Shown here in pieces: positions 21,078 through 29,351 of a DNA stretch of 39,910 nucleotides (positions within the stretch are counted from its first letter, which is position 1; each line of letters begins with the position of its first letter). Source of the stretch: Chara braunii (taxonomy: Eukaryota > Streptophyta > Charophyceae > Charales > Characeae); contig BFEA01000730.1 in assembly GCA_003427395.1 (NCBI GenBank), positions 103,566 to 143,475 on the forward strand, written 5' to 3'. The notes under the pieces are model-generated. The model had not been told where the DNA came from and ran no database searches. It was given only the letters and a program-made list of their open reading frames with translations. The position numbers and the translations under genes were made by a program.

Positions 21078-22960
21078 CCACGCCAGCCCAAAATGGCCGC
21101 TCGCTCCTCAGTGGAAAGGACATCGTGAGGAGGGACAAAGCCCTGAGGGAGGTCCTGCTGAGGGACCTCGGGGGGCGACGAGCCAGCGTGACCGGAGCGG
21201 TTGCGTGCCCGGGAAAGGGCGGAGAAGATGAGCTGGAGGCTCTCAGCCATAGGGTGAGTAGAGTCCTCCAGGTGGTAGAGGACAGCCTCGCCGAGGTCGA
21301 GGTCGTCGCTATGGTCACCCTCCGGCGACAGCGGGGCAACAACGTCCTGCTCACCATACTCGAGCGAGCTGAGGCGGCGCGAGAAGTGGCGGCCCTGCTG
21401 CGCGGAACGGCGGGGACGGCTGTGGAAAGGGGAGCAGCACTGGGAAGTGCCGTGAGAGGAGGAGGGGGTGTAGCGAGTACGCTGAGGCTGGGAGGAGGAA
21501 GCGGGGTGAAGACGGGCCCGCATCCGCTGATGGGTCTTGGCGACCTCATAGGCCTCCGGGGCCGATGTGAACTCGTACCGCCATAACTCGGAGCGGTACT
21601 CAAGGGGAAGGTTGGCCAAGAAACGATCGATGAGGGCAGTCTCGGGGAGGAACACCACATCACAAATGAGGCGGGCGTCCTGAAAGATCTGGATGTGGCG
21701 GACCAGGCCGGCAGCGCCACCAGATGTGCTGACGACACGCTCGAAGGCGTCAGTGACGTCATGTCGGGTTCCAATGCGGTCCTCGAGGAACGCTTGAAAA
21801 TCCATGAAGGTCGGGGTCCGACCCTCACGAAAAGAGTGCGCGTAGAAATTCTCCCAGGCATCGAAGGGACCACCAGGCAGGCGCGTGGAGAGGTGACCCA
21901 CCCACGTGTCGAGTAGGGCGCCCATGAGTTGGAGCATGCGATTGGCAGACTGCAGCCATCGAGACACGCGTATCCTTGTACTGTCGTACAAGGCAATGTC
22001 CACCAAGCGGACGAGTGGTGCGCCACCGTTTTGGCGGCGAGGGGATCGAGGAGGAGAGGTTTCTGCTATGGCTGAGTAAGTCGGCGTAGGTCCTGGAGAA
22101 AGGGGCGCAGCTGACTGCACGCCCGAGCCGCATGGGGGAGCGGCGGGGCCAACCTCGGCAGGCTGCGAGAGAGATGCGGTAGAAGAGGTCGCAGCAACCG
22201 AGGGAATAGGAAGAAGGTAGGATGGGGCTGGATAGGGTGCAAGGCGAGGGAAGCGAGCGTGCATGGAAGGACGAGTAGAGGAGGAAGGGGGTGCGCCTGA
22301 AGGTGCGGCCACCTGTGAGGGTAGGGGCGGCTGAAGGCGTAAGAGAGTGAGGTCGGCCCGGGTCTGGGCAAGCTCGTCCTCGAGACGTTGAACGCAGATC
22401 GAGCAAGCAGTGGCAGGAGGAAGAGTGGGGGAAGTGGACGCACGAGCGGCGCGGGGCATCCCACAGGGGGGAGAGCCAGGTGGCGCTGGGGTCGTGCGAA
22501 GGGGAGGGAGAAGCGGGGAACCCAGAAAAGTTGAGACCATGGCAGCGGGTTGTGGTCCCGTGGTCGTAGTGACCAGAATCTGGGCTGGTGCGCCCGTAGA
22601 GTGAGGGAGGGTCTGGCCCGTGGCGGCTGGCGCGCTAGGAGCGTGGACGGTCACCAGGATGGTCGGGTCGGGGGCGGCAAAGGAGGAAGCTCCGCCGTGG
22701 CCACCATGTCGGAGGACGGGGGACCCAGACTGGGAGCCAGGAGAAGAGAGAGAGTGAGGAGAGGAAGGACGGCCAGCGTCCTAGAGTTGCTGCAGGTCAG
22801 CGATAAGAGTCGCCACTTGCGCATGTAAGGGCGCAAGGATGGAGGTAATGAGGGTGTGCAGATCCCCTTGGGGTTGATGACCCTGGTCTGTCGGCACGGG
22901 TGTGGAGCCCGATGCCAAGGTCGTCGTCGCCTCGACGTCTTGGGACACGCCGTCGGCCAT
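20936..22960 (-). pseudogene. element Y Gag
   Basis: The start is taken as ATG 22960-22958 (MADGVSQDVEATTT), because the paralogous X Gag starts alike (MADDMSQ). TAG at 22783-22781 interrupts after ADLQQL. The long frame 22654-20936 is Pro/Ser-rich, then has a capsid-like core at about 22030-21480 (RLVDIALYDSTRIRVSRW, FDAWENFYAHSF, FMDFQAFLEDRIG, LIDRFLANLPLEYRSELW). The zinc knuckle near 21070-21030 reads CLRCRQDGHTSSRS, so the last Cys of CCHC is Ser. The reading overlaps the protease frame that starts at 21077. Confidence 0.75.
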
Positions 22961-23146
22961 GGGGAGGTAACGGGCCGGACTAGAGAGGGTCGGGGGAGGT
23001 CCGCGTGAGCGGAGGGCGTAGGGGGAGGTCTGCGATAGAAGGCGACAAGCGGCGCTAGTAAATCGAGCACGAGCACCATCAAAGGGGGAGGGGTGGTTCG
23101 GATCCAGGGTGCCCGAGTGGAAAGGGGGAGTAGGAGAGGGTTTAGG

Positions 23147-23211
23147 AAAACCCTAAACCCTAGAAAAACCCTAAGGAAACCCTAACCGGAGTTTGAGTGG
23201 TTAGGGTAGGG
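23147..23211. promoter_or_regulatory. telo-box cluster in the Y leader
   Basis: AACCCTAAACCCTAG, AAACCCTAAGG, AAACCCTAACC and, inverted, GGTTAGGGTAGGG fall within 65 bases. AAACCCTAA is the plant telo-box. The same cluster occurs at 26306-26371 in the X leader. It is far too short and irregular for a telomere. Confidence 0.6.
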
Positions 23212-23289
23212 TATCGGTGACCTAATCAAGAAAATAAAATAGTAAGAATGGGGGAGGCGGGAGAAAAATAAATAAACAGTGAAATTTCA

Positions 23290-23320
23290 AGAGAAAAAAA
23301 AAAAAAAAAAAAAAAAAAAA
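23290..23320. repeat. A homopolymer in the Y leader
   Basis: About thirty A in a row. The matching place in X (26456-26512) is A-rich but interrupted. Confidence 0.95.
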
Positions 23321-23369
23321 GGAAACAAAATGTGAGGAGAAAAATAATATTTATTTTTTTGGAATTTTC

Positions 23370-23409
23370 GGCAACATTTCCCTACCCCCCATGGGGTCAA
23401 GAATGTGCC
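23370..23409. repeat. leader hairpin repeat, Y copy 1
   Basis: GGCAACATTTC, then ACCCC around a CCATGG centre, then GGGGTCAAGAATGTGCC. The arms are inverted repeats of each other, giving one imperfect stem of about 16 pairs. Six relatives lie in the X and Y leaders. Confidence 0.75.
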
Positions 23410-23565
23410 AAGGGAAAGGAGAGACCAAGATAAGCACACTAAGTTTCAAAATGCCAAAAATTAAAAATTTCAGGAAATAAATAAAGAAATAAGAAAGAGA
23501 TGAATAAATAAATAAGTAGATGAGCTGGTGGAGAGAAATGAAGTGTCCGATTTTTCAAAAAATTT

Positions 23566-23603
23566 GGCAGCATTTCGTTACCCCCATGAGGTCGAAGTGT
23601 GCC
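23566..23603. repeat. leader hairpin repeat, Y copy 2
   Basis: GGCAGCATTTCG ... ACCCCCATG ... GGTCGAAGTGTGCC. Same arm-loop-arm plan as Y copy 1. Confidence 0.75.
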
Positions 23604-23638
23604 GTCAAGAAGAAAGGCCAAGTAAAATGAGGAGATTC

Positions 23639-23678
23639 TGCCAGCACTGCGCTACCCCCAAGGGGTGAAAATGTGCTG
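23639..23678. repeat. leader hairpin repeat, Y copy 3 (weak)
   Basis: GCCAGCACTGCG ... ACCCCCAAGGGGT ... AATGTGCTG. The centre still pairs well and the outer arms have drifted. Confidence 0.55.
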
Positions 23679-23711
23679 AAAAGACTAAGTGCAAGAAAAA
23701 CAGAAAATTTT

Positions 23712-23751
23712 GGCAGCACTTCGTTACCCCTGCGGGGTCGGAATGTATGCC
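23712..23751. repeat. leader hairpin repeat, Y copy 4
   Basis: GGCAGCACTTCG ... ACCCCTGCGGGGT ... CGGAATGTATGCC. The centre has changed on both sides in a way that keeps pairing (ACCCC/GGGGT around TGC). Confidence 0.7.
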
Positions 23752-24723
23752 AAAAGCAAGAATGACCAACTCCTAATCAGATTTAAGGGTGTTGCAAGGA
23801 AATTCAAATTTTCAGAATAAAATATAAATAAAATAAATAAATCAGAAAAGAAGAAAAGAAAGTGGGGGATAAGATAATTCAGATTTTTGAAAAAAGAGGA
23901 AAGATAAATCAAAAGAAAGATAGAAAGAAGAAAAAAAAAACAGAAAATTTTTGAAGTAGGGGGGAAGGGGGATAAAAAAAAGAAGGAGAAAATAGAGAAA
24001 TAGGTGGGAGAGAGAAAAAGAGTGAAGGGGGAGATGAGGGAAGTGATGGGTTGTAGTTAGGGGAGAGGAGGGTGAGAGAATGGGAGAGAAAGGGATGGGA
24101 AGGGTGGGGAGGGATCAAGAAGCAAAAACAAAAGCGGAGAGAAAAGAAAATAAATGAATGAAGTAGAGTAAAATAGTGGGTGGTGAGAGTGATTAGAAGG
24201 AAGTGAGTGAGGCAGAAGAGGAAGAAGTAGAGGGGGTTAGTAAGAGGAGAGAGAAAAGGTAGGGAAAGTGGGTTAGTAGGGAGAGGGAAGAAAGTGGGAT
24301 GATACCTAGCCCTTGGTGTCTCAAGGGCACAAGGTATACCAAGACCAGGAGGGTCTTGGCCTTCGCTGCCACAAGCCAACTGGAGGAGAGAGGGGGCTGA
24401 GATCTTGATCAGCCCCTAGCAGCAGTACTGCAGATCTGCAGATCCAGGGTATGTTGTGTGAGCAGACCCTCACCAGTGTAGAGCAGCCCCCTGATCAGGG
24501 GGGTCTTCAGTTCCACAGCAAGCTGCCACGTGGCACTGTAGATGGCCACGTGCGCAGGCAGCAACAGCCACGGTGGGGGTGTGGGGGGGGCAAATAGCAG
24601 CCCGGCCGCTGCTCGCCGGCGGGGGGGTGGGGAGGGGGGGTAAATAGCTGGCATGCACCTCTTCAACAGTAGTGTGCCGCATTACCAAGCCATATGTACA
24701 CTATGGCAAGTGTGTTATGGAAG

Positions 24724-25003
24724 NNNNNNNNNNNNNNNNNNNNNNNNNNNNNNNNNNNNNNNNNNNNNNNNNNNNNNNNNNNNNNNNNNNNNNNNNNNNN
24801 NNNNNNNNNNNNNNNNNNNNNNNNNNNNNNNNNNNNNNNNNNNNNNNNNNNNNNNNNNNNNNNNNNNNNNNNNNNNNNNNNNNNNNNNNNNNNNNNNNNN
24901 NNNNNNNNNNNNNNNNNNNNNNNNNNNNNNNNNNNNNNNNNNNNNNNNNNNNNNNNNNNNNNNNNNNNNNNNNNNNNNNNNNNNNNNNNNNNNNNNNNNN
25001 NNN
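24724..25003. other. assembly gap (280 N)
   Basis: The flanks match the X leader on both sides: CAAGTGTGTTATGG before the gap corresponds to about 28012, and AACGTTCCCGCTCCGATACC after it to about 28299. The homologous X interval is about 285 bases, so the gap size fits and the missing sequence is probably the Y version of 28014-28298. Confidence 0.8.
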
Positions 25004-25012
25004 AACGTTCCC

Positions 25013-25024
25013 GCTCCGATACCA
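25013..25024 (-). promoter_or_regulatory. element Y primer-binding site
   Basis: On the minus strand TGGTATCGGAGC starts one base after the LTR. It differs at one position from the initiator tRNA-Met complement TGGTATCAGAGC. Confidence 0.85.
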
Positions 25025-25025
25025 G

Positions 25026-25334
25026 TGTGGCGGACCCACCAAGTGTGGTGCTCCGCCTGGGATAGAGATGGAGATGGAGGAAGAAGGGGGAGCGAGATGG
25101 CACAACGCAACTCCCATGCTAGACTCCAACGCACGTATTCCAAAGTGTGCGAATGTCGAATAATCCGAAAAACAGACAAGAGTTGGGGTATACCCCAGCG
25201 GACTGACGAGATAGGACTGGACTGGCTGGTACCGACAGAGGTACCGGCTTGGACTGGACTACCCCGAGTACAACACAGGTCTGTGAGAAAAGGCCAAGGG
25301 GCTTGTCTTACAGCCCAACCAGAGGTCCGCTACA
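25026..25334 (-). mobile_element. element Y 5' LTR
   Basis: 309 bases with TGTAGCGGACC and GGTCCGCCACA ends, followed on the minus strand by the primer-binding site and leader of Y. On its other side it abuts, without spacer, the truncated Gag of X at the point matching about 22178 in Y Gag. LTR sequence and Gag type show X and Y are one family. Confidence 0.85.
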
Positions 25335-26122
25335 GTTGCGGTAGAAGAGGTCGTAGCAACCGGGGGAGCAGGAAGGAGGTGGAATGGGGGTGGAGGGGTT
25401 GCAGGGCGGGGGAAGCGAGCCTGCATGGAAGGAAGAGTAGAGGAAGTAGGGGGTGCGCCTGAAGACGCGGCCACCTATGATGGTAGGGGTGGTTGAAGGC
25501 GTAAGAGGGCGAGGTCGGCCCAGATTTGGGCAAGCTCGGTCTCAAGACAGCGGACGTAGATCGAGCGGGGGGTAGTAGGAGAAGGAGTGGAGGAAGTAGA
25601 CGCAGGAGTGGCGCGAGGCATCCCATAAGGGGGAGAGGCAGGTGGAGTTGCCGTCGTGCGAAGGGGAGGGAGAAGCGGGGCACCCGAAAGAGCTGAGACC
25701 GCGACAGAGGGTTGTGGTCCCGTGGCCGTGGTGACCGGAATCTGGAGGGGTGCGCCCGTAGAGTGAGGGAAGGCCTGGCCCGTAGCGGCCGTCGCACTAG
25801 GAGCGTGGACGGTCGCCAGGATGGGCGGGTTGGCGGCAGCGGAGGAGGAAGCTTCGTCGTGGCCACCATATCGGCGAACGGGGGACCCGCACTGGGAACC
25901 AGGGGAAGAGAGAGAATGCGGAGAGGAAGGACGACCAGCATCTTGGAGTTGTCGTAGGCCAGCGGCAAGAGTCGCCACCTGCGCCTATAAGGATGCAAGG
26001 ACGGAGGTGAGGAGGGTGTGCAGATCCCCCTGGGGCTGGTGGCTCTGGTCCGCCGACACGGGTATGGAGCCCGGTGCCGAGGTCGTCGCCGTGTCGACGG
26101 CTTGTGACATGTCGTCGGCCAT
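25335..26122 (-). pseudogene. element X Gag, N-terminal part
   Basis: The start is ATG 26122-26120 (MADDMSQAVD), chosen by alignment with Y Gag. TAG at 25987-25985 interrupts after SVLASL. The following frame (25978-25475) runs VATLAAGLRQLQDAGRPSSP to LLRLQPPLPS and stops. It continues by similarity to 25335, where it is cut off by the Y LTR. This is the Pro/Ser/Thr-rich N-terminal half only; capsid core, zinc knuckle and Pol of X are absent. Confidence 0.75.
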
Positions 26123-26305
26123 GGGGAGGTGACGGGTCGGACTGGAGGGGGCCAGAGGAGGTTCGTGTGAGCGGAGGGCATAGGGGGGGGTCCGCGGTAG
26201 AAAGCGACGGGCGGCGCTAGTGAGTCGAGCGCGGGTGCCCGCAAAGGGGGAAGGGTGGCTCAGGTCCAAGGTGCCCGAATGGAAAGGGGAAGTAGGGGGG
26301 TTAGA

Positions 26306-26371
26306 AGAACCCTAAGCCCTAGAAGAACCCTAAGAAAACCCTAACCGGGGTTTGAGTGGTTAGGGTAGGGT
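26306..26371. promoter_or_regulatory. telo-box cluster in the X leader
   Basis: Counterpart of 23147-23211: AACCCTAAGCCCTAG, GAACCCTAAG, AAACCCTAACC and inverted GGTTAGGGTAGGG. Confidence 0.6.
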
Positions 26372-26553
26372 ATCCGTGACCTAATCAAGAAAAGAGAATA
26401 GCAACCATGAAGGGGGAGGGGAAGAAAAAAATAAATAAACAATGAAATTTCGAGAGAAAAATAAAAATACAAAAATAAAGAATAAAAATAATTAAAAAAA
26501 ATAAGTAAACAAAATGTGAAGGGAAAAATAATATTTATTTTGTTGAAAATTTC

Positions 26554-26593
26554 GGCAACATTTCCTTACCCCCCATGGGGTCAAGAATGTGCC
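26554..26593. repeat. leader hairpin repeat, X copy 1
   Basis: Counterpart of Y copy 1: GGCAACATTTCC ... CCCCCATGGGGT ... AAGAATGTGCC. Confidence 0.75.
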
Positions 26594-26746
26594 AAGAGGA
26601 AGGAGAGGCCAAGATAAGCGCACAAAGCTTCAAAATGTCACAGATTATAAATTTCACAAAATAAATAAAGAAATAACAAGTAAATAAATAAATGAGGAGG
26701 TGGAGAGTGAAGAGAGACTAAGTGTTGAATTTTTCAAAAAAAATTC

Positions 26747-26784
26747 GGCAGCATTTCATTACCCCCATGGGGTCGAAGTGTGCC
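26747..26784. repeat. leader hairpin repeat, X copy 2
   Basis: GGCAGCATTTC ... ACCCCCATGGGGT ... CGAAGTGTGCC. The central ACCCC/GGGGT pairing is perfect. Confidence 0.75.
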
Positions 26785-26838
26785 GGCAAGGATATGACTA
26801 AGTAAGATGGAGAGAGTGGGGAGAAAAGAGAAAATTTT

Positions 26839-26878
26839 GGTAGCACTTCGTTACCCTCACAGGGTCAAAATGTGCACC
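26839..26878. repeat. leader hairpin repeat, X copy 3
   Basis: GGTAGCACTTCG ... ACCCTCACAGGGT ... CAAAATGTGCACC. The left arm GGT changed together with the right arm ACC, and the centre ACCCT together with AGGGT, so pairing is kept. Confidence 0.7.
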
Positions 26879-27995
26879 GAAAGCGGAAGTAACTAAGTCC
26901 TACCAGATCTAGAGATGCCGCAAATTTTTTTTTTTCAAAATTTCAGAATAAATAAAAATCAAGAGAATAAATCAGAAAATGAGAAGGGAAGTAGAGAGAT
27001 GAAGATAATTCGAATTTTGAAGAAATAGGAAATTTAAATCAAAAGAAAAACAAAAAGAAGAAAAACAAAAAAAAATTCGAATTGGGGGGGGGAAGGGTAT
27101 GAAAAAGTGAAGAAAGAAGAGAAAAATAGGTGAGAAAGAGAAAAGGATGGAAGTGGAAGGTGCGGGGATGATGGGGTTGTAGTTGGGGGAGAGGAGGGTG
27201 AGAGAATGGGAGAGAAAGGGATGGGAAAGGTGGAGAGGGATCAAGAAGCAAAGAGAAAAGAGGAGGAAAAAAAAAAGAAAAGAAAAGAATAAAATAGAGT
27301 AAAATAGTGGGTGGTGGGAGAAAAGGTGGGGTGGGGAAGGTAAAAAGAGGAGGGGAAAGAGGTAGTGGAAGGTGGGGGAAAAAGGGGTTGAGGTGTGAAA
27401 TAAGAAGGAGAGAAGGAGAAAGTTGAGAAAGGTGGGGAGAGGGGTACGAGTAGTGAGAGTGATTAGAGGGAAGTGAGTGAGGTAGAAGAGGAAGAAGTAG
27501 TGGGGGTTTGTAAGAGGAGAGAGAAAAGGTAGAGAAAGTGGATTCGTAAGGAGAGGGAAGAGGGGGGTGATACCTGACCCTTGGTGTCTCCAAGGGCACA
27601 AGGTATACCAAGACCAGGAGAGTCTTGGCCTTCGCTGCAGCAAGCCAGCTGGAGGAGAGAGGGGGCTGAGATCTTGATCAGCCCCTAGCAGCAGTACTGC
27701 AGATCCAGGGTTTGCTGTGTGAGCAGACCCTCACCGGTATAGAGCAGCCCCCTGATCAGGGGGTCTTCAGTTCTGCCACGTGGCACTGCAGATGGCCACG
27801 TGCACAGGCGGCAGCAGCCAAGGGGCGGGGGGGGGGGGAACAAATAGCTGGCCGGCCCTTGCTGCCCTGCTGGCCGGTGCTCGCCGCTCGCCGCTCGCAG
27901 CTCGCCGCCGGGAGGGGGGGAGGGGCGGGTGTAAATAGCTGGAACAACACTACTTCAACACCAGCGTGCCGCAGTGCACAGCCATACACACATTG

Positions 27996-28066
27996 TGGCT
28001 AGTGTGTTATGGCAACAGCTATGCACGTGGCCACCAACTGCCCAGGTTCAAACCCTGGCAGTAGCA
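27996..28066 (+). other. tRNA-like (Pol III A/B box) sequence inside the X leader
   Basis: CCAGG-TTCAAAC-CCTGG at 28042-28058 is a perfect T-arm: 5-bp stem, 7-base loop and B-box GGTTCAAACCC. About 50 bases upstream TGGCTAGTGTGTTATGG (27996) resembles an A box. GCTAGTG (27998-28004) pairs at six of seven positions with CAGTAGC (28059-28065), like an acceptor stem. The middle is too short and does not fold into convincing D and anticodon arms. It is therefore a tRNA-derived remnant or SINE head and not a working tRNA. It is antisense to X. The Y leader has a similar A-box word just before the N gap. Confidence 0.45.
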
Positions 28067-28308
28067 TGCATCCCAGATCTTGATGATAAATAATCTAGGA
28101 GTGGGGAGCGGAGCGGGGCGGGGCGCATGGGTCAGTGCAGCGTGGGCAAGTGGTGCGTGTGTGCGGTGGTCGTCGCATGTGACAATCATCGTCTCTCTTT
28201 TCTCGCCACGTGTCACTTCTTCCCTGCTGCCGCTTTTCGTCACGTTTTTCTTCTTTTTGCTGTGTTTCCTACTATGCGGTGTGGTGGGTGGGAGCGGGGA
28301 ACGTTACT

Positions 28309-28320
28309 GCTCTGATACCA
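28309..28320 (-). promoter_or_regulatory. element X primer-binding site
   Basis: TGGTATCAGAGC on the minus strand, an exact 12-base match to the initiator tRNA-Met complement, one base after the LTR. Confidence 0.92.
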
Positions 28321-28321
28321 G

Positions 28322-28601
28322 TGTGGCGGACCCGCCGGGTGAGGTGCTCCGCCTAGGATAGAGATGGAGGATGAGGGTGGAGCAAGATGGCAGAGCGCAG
28401 CTCCCACGCGGACTCCAACACGTAGAATGACCCGAAATACAAACTCTGGCTGGAATATACCCCAGCGGACTGACTGGACTGGGCTGGACTGGCTGGTACC
28501 GACAGAGGTACCGACCTGGACTGGACTACCCCGAATATAACGCAGGCCTGTGAGAACAAGCCAAGGGGCTGGTCTCACAGGCCAACCAGAGGTCCGCTAC
28601 A
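28322..28601 (-). mobile_element. element X 5' LTR
   Basis: 280 bases with TGTAGCGGACC start and GGTCCGCCACA end on the minus strand. It is followed by primer-binding site, leader and partial Gag. It resembles the Y LTRs (GACTGGACT-rich centre, GGTACCGACAGAGGTACC dyad). The flank beyond its start is GTGTC. Confidence 0.88.
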
Positions 28602-28616
28602 GTGTCATAAGATGTA

Positions 28617-28672
28617 TCAATGGGACGCTGGACCTTGTTTCCAGCAGGTGTCGCTCCCCACCAATAGACGGA
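28617..28672. repeat. dispersed repeat R, copy 2
   Basis: GGGACGCTGGACC ... CCCCACCAATAGACGG, as in copy 1 at 1784-1838. An A run follows about 80 bases later. Confidence 0.6.
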
Positions 28673-28739
28673 GCAGCCCGACAGATAAGCCCTCAATTTT
28701 GCCAGTTCTCTTACCACCGTCGGGATAGAGGGCTGACAC

Positions 28740-28753
28740 AAGGGCTACTTTCA

Positions 28754-28807
<54 letters not shown>

Positions 28808-28841
28808 AGAAGAAGAACCAAACGGAAGGGCTACTTTCGCA
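28740..28841 (+). repeat. poly-A bracketed by a direct repeat
   Basis: AAGGGCTACTTTC occurs at 28740-28752 and again at 28826-28838, on either side of about 51 A (28755-28805) and (GAA)n. This looks like a target-site duplication around an A-tailed insertion reduced to its tail, or like slippage. Confidence 0.7.
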
Positions 28842-28919
28842 CGGGCTGAACTGTAAAAATATAGGAAGACAGGGCGTCTACCCAAGCAATACTTAAAACG
28901 AGTCTGGGTTCATAATCTT

Positions 28920-29000
28920 TTTCTTTTTTCAACATAGTTACGACATTCGAGGGAGGCAGGACCTGAGCCCTCGCTGAGCTCAAGTTCAGACATGTATCAG
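28920..29000 (-). repeat. possible SINE head
   Basis: The minus strand reads GAGCTCAGCGAGG then GGTCCTGCCTCCCTCGAA, loosely A- and B-box-like, followed by an A-rich tail (GAAAAAAGAAAAAG). Similar words are found on the + strand at about 1955-1995. Weak. Confidence 0.3.
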
Positions 29001-29022
29001 CAACATTTTCACTCTGTGTACA

Positions 29023-29075
29023 ACAGGGACGCTGGGCCCGGTTTCCAGCAAGTGCAGCTCCCCACTAATAGATGG
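29023..29075. repeat. dispersed repeat R, copy 3
   Basis: GGGACGCTGGGCC ... CCCCACTAATAGATGG. The most diverged of the three. From here to 29351 nothing further is recognised. Confidence 0.55.
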
Positions 29076-29351
29076 AACCCTCCACATACGGGACCACTTA
29101 CAGAGGCTGCTCATGGAAGATCCCATGCAGGGGAAGCATGACTGCATTTTTACTTTGATATGTCCCATACTGGCCTGCACCTGTCACACGAACCCAAACA
29201 CATTGCTAGTGGTATTTCCGTTAAGGTATTCTTTCTTCCAAATGTGGAACTGATGCTCATTGTTCTGTCTGGCATCAGAGTTTGCTGTTCTACTCGGTTC
29301 GTTTTTTGACACATTCCACCTTTGACTTCAGATGCGCACTGTCAATACCTG

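Larger units (their letters stand above)
22961..25012 (-). other. element Y 5' leader
   Basis: Two kilobases between primer-binding site and Gag, matching the X leader (26123-28308) in order and content. From Gag outward it holds a telo-box cluster (23147-23211), an A run (23290-23320), four hairpin repeats, and long pyrimidine-rich minus-strand sequence. Further out come the stretches around 24300-24720, with TGATCAGGGG...GTCTTCAG and GCCACGTGGC-type words, and the N block. Long open frames here (for example 24379-23909) are low-complexity Leu/Phe/Pro/Ser strings and not genes. Confidence 0.65.
26123..28308 (-). other. element X 5' leader
   Basis: Homologous to the Y leader throughout: telo-box cluster at 26306-26371, hairpin repeats at 26554-26593, 26747-26784 and 26839-26878, then pyrimidine-rich minus-strand sequence to about 27560. 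The GATCAGGGG and CCACGTGGCA words (about 27750-27800), the tRNA-like sequence at 27996-28066 and a GC-rich piece follow before the primer-binding site. No credible gene. Confidence 0.65.

Noticed and set aside
20003-22654. Large + strand frames opposite element Y Gag and protease (for example 20876-21586)
   Set aside because: Shadows of the GC-rich Gag/protease coding strand; no independent motif.
23147-23211. Telomere or interstitial telomeric tract
   Set aside because: Only three or four irregular CCCTAA words, repeated in the homologous leader of X, so they belong to the retrotransposon.
23909-24379. Long minus-strand reading frame of Pro/Ser/Leu/Phe
   Set aside because: Low-complexity pyrimidine-rich leader sequence. 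Frames open because stops are rare in it, and the X counterpart is equally repetitive.
15254-25334. Simple nested insertion of Y into X Gag
   Set aside because: The left flank of Y (up to 15253) is not Gag, so a clean nest is not supported. A 4/5 match of flanking bases is too weak.
27039-27643. Two overlapping minus-strand frames of about 200 codons
   Set aside because: Same pyrimidine-rich leader in X; both frames are open at once, with no family motif.
28042-28058. A functional tRNA gene
   Set aside because: The T-arm is perfect, but D and anticodon arms cannot be formed in the space available and no anticodon loop is evident.
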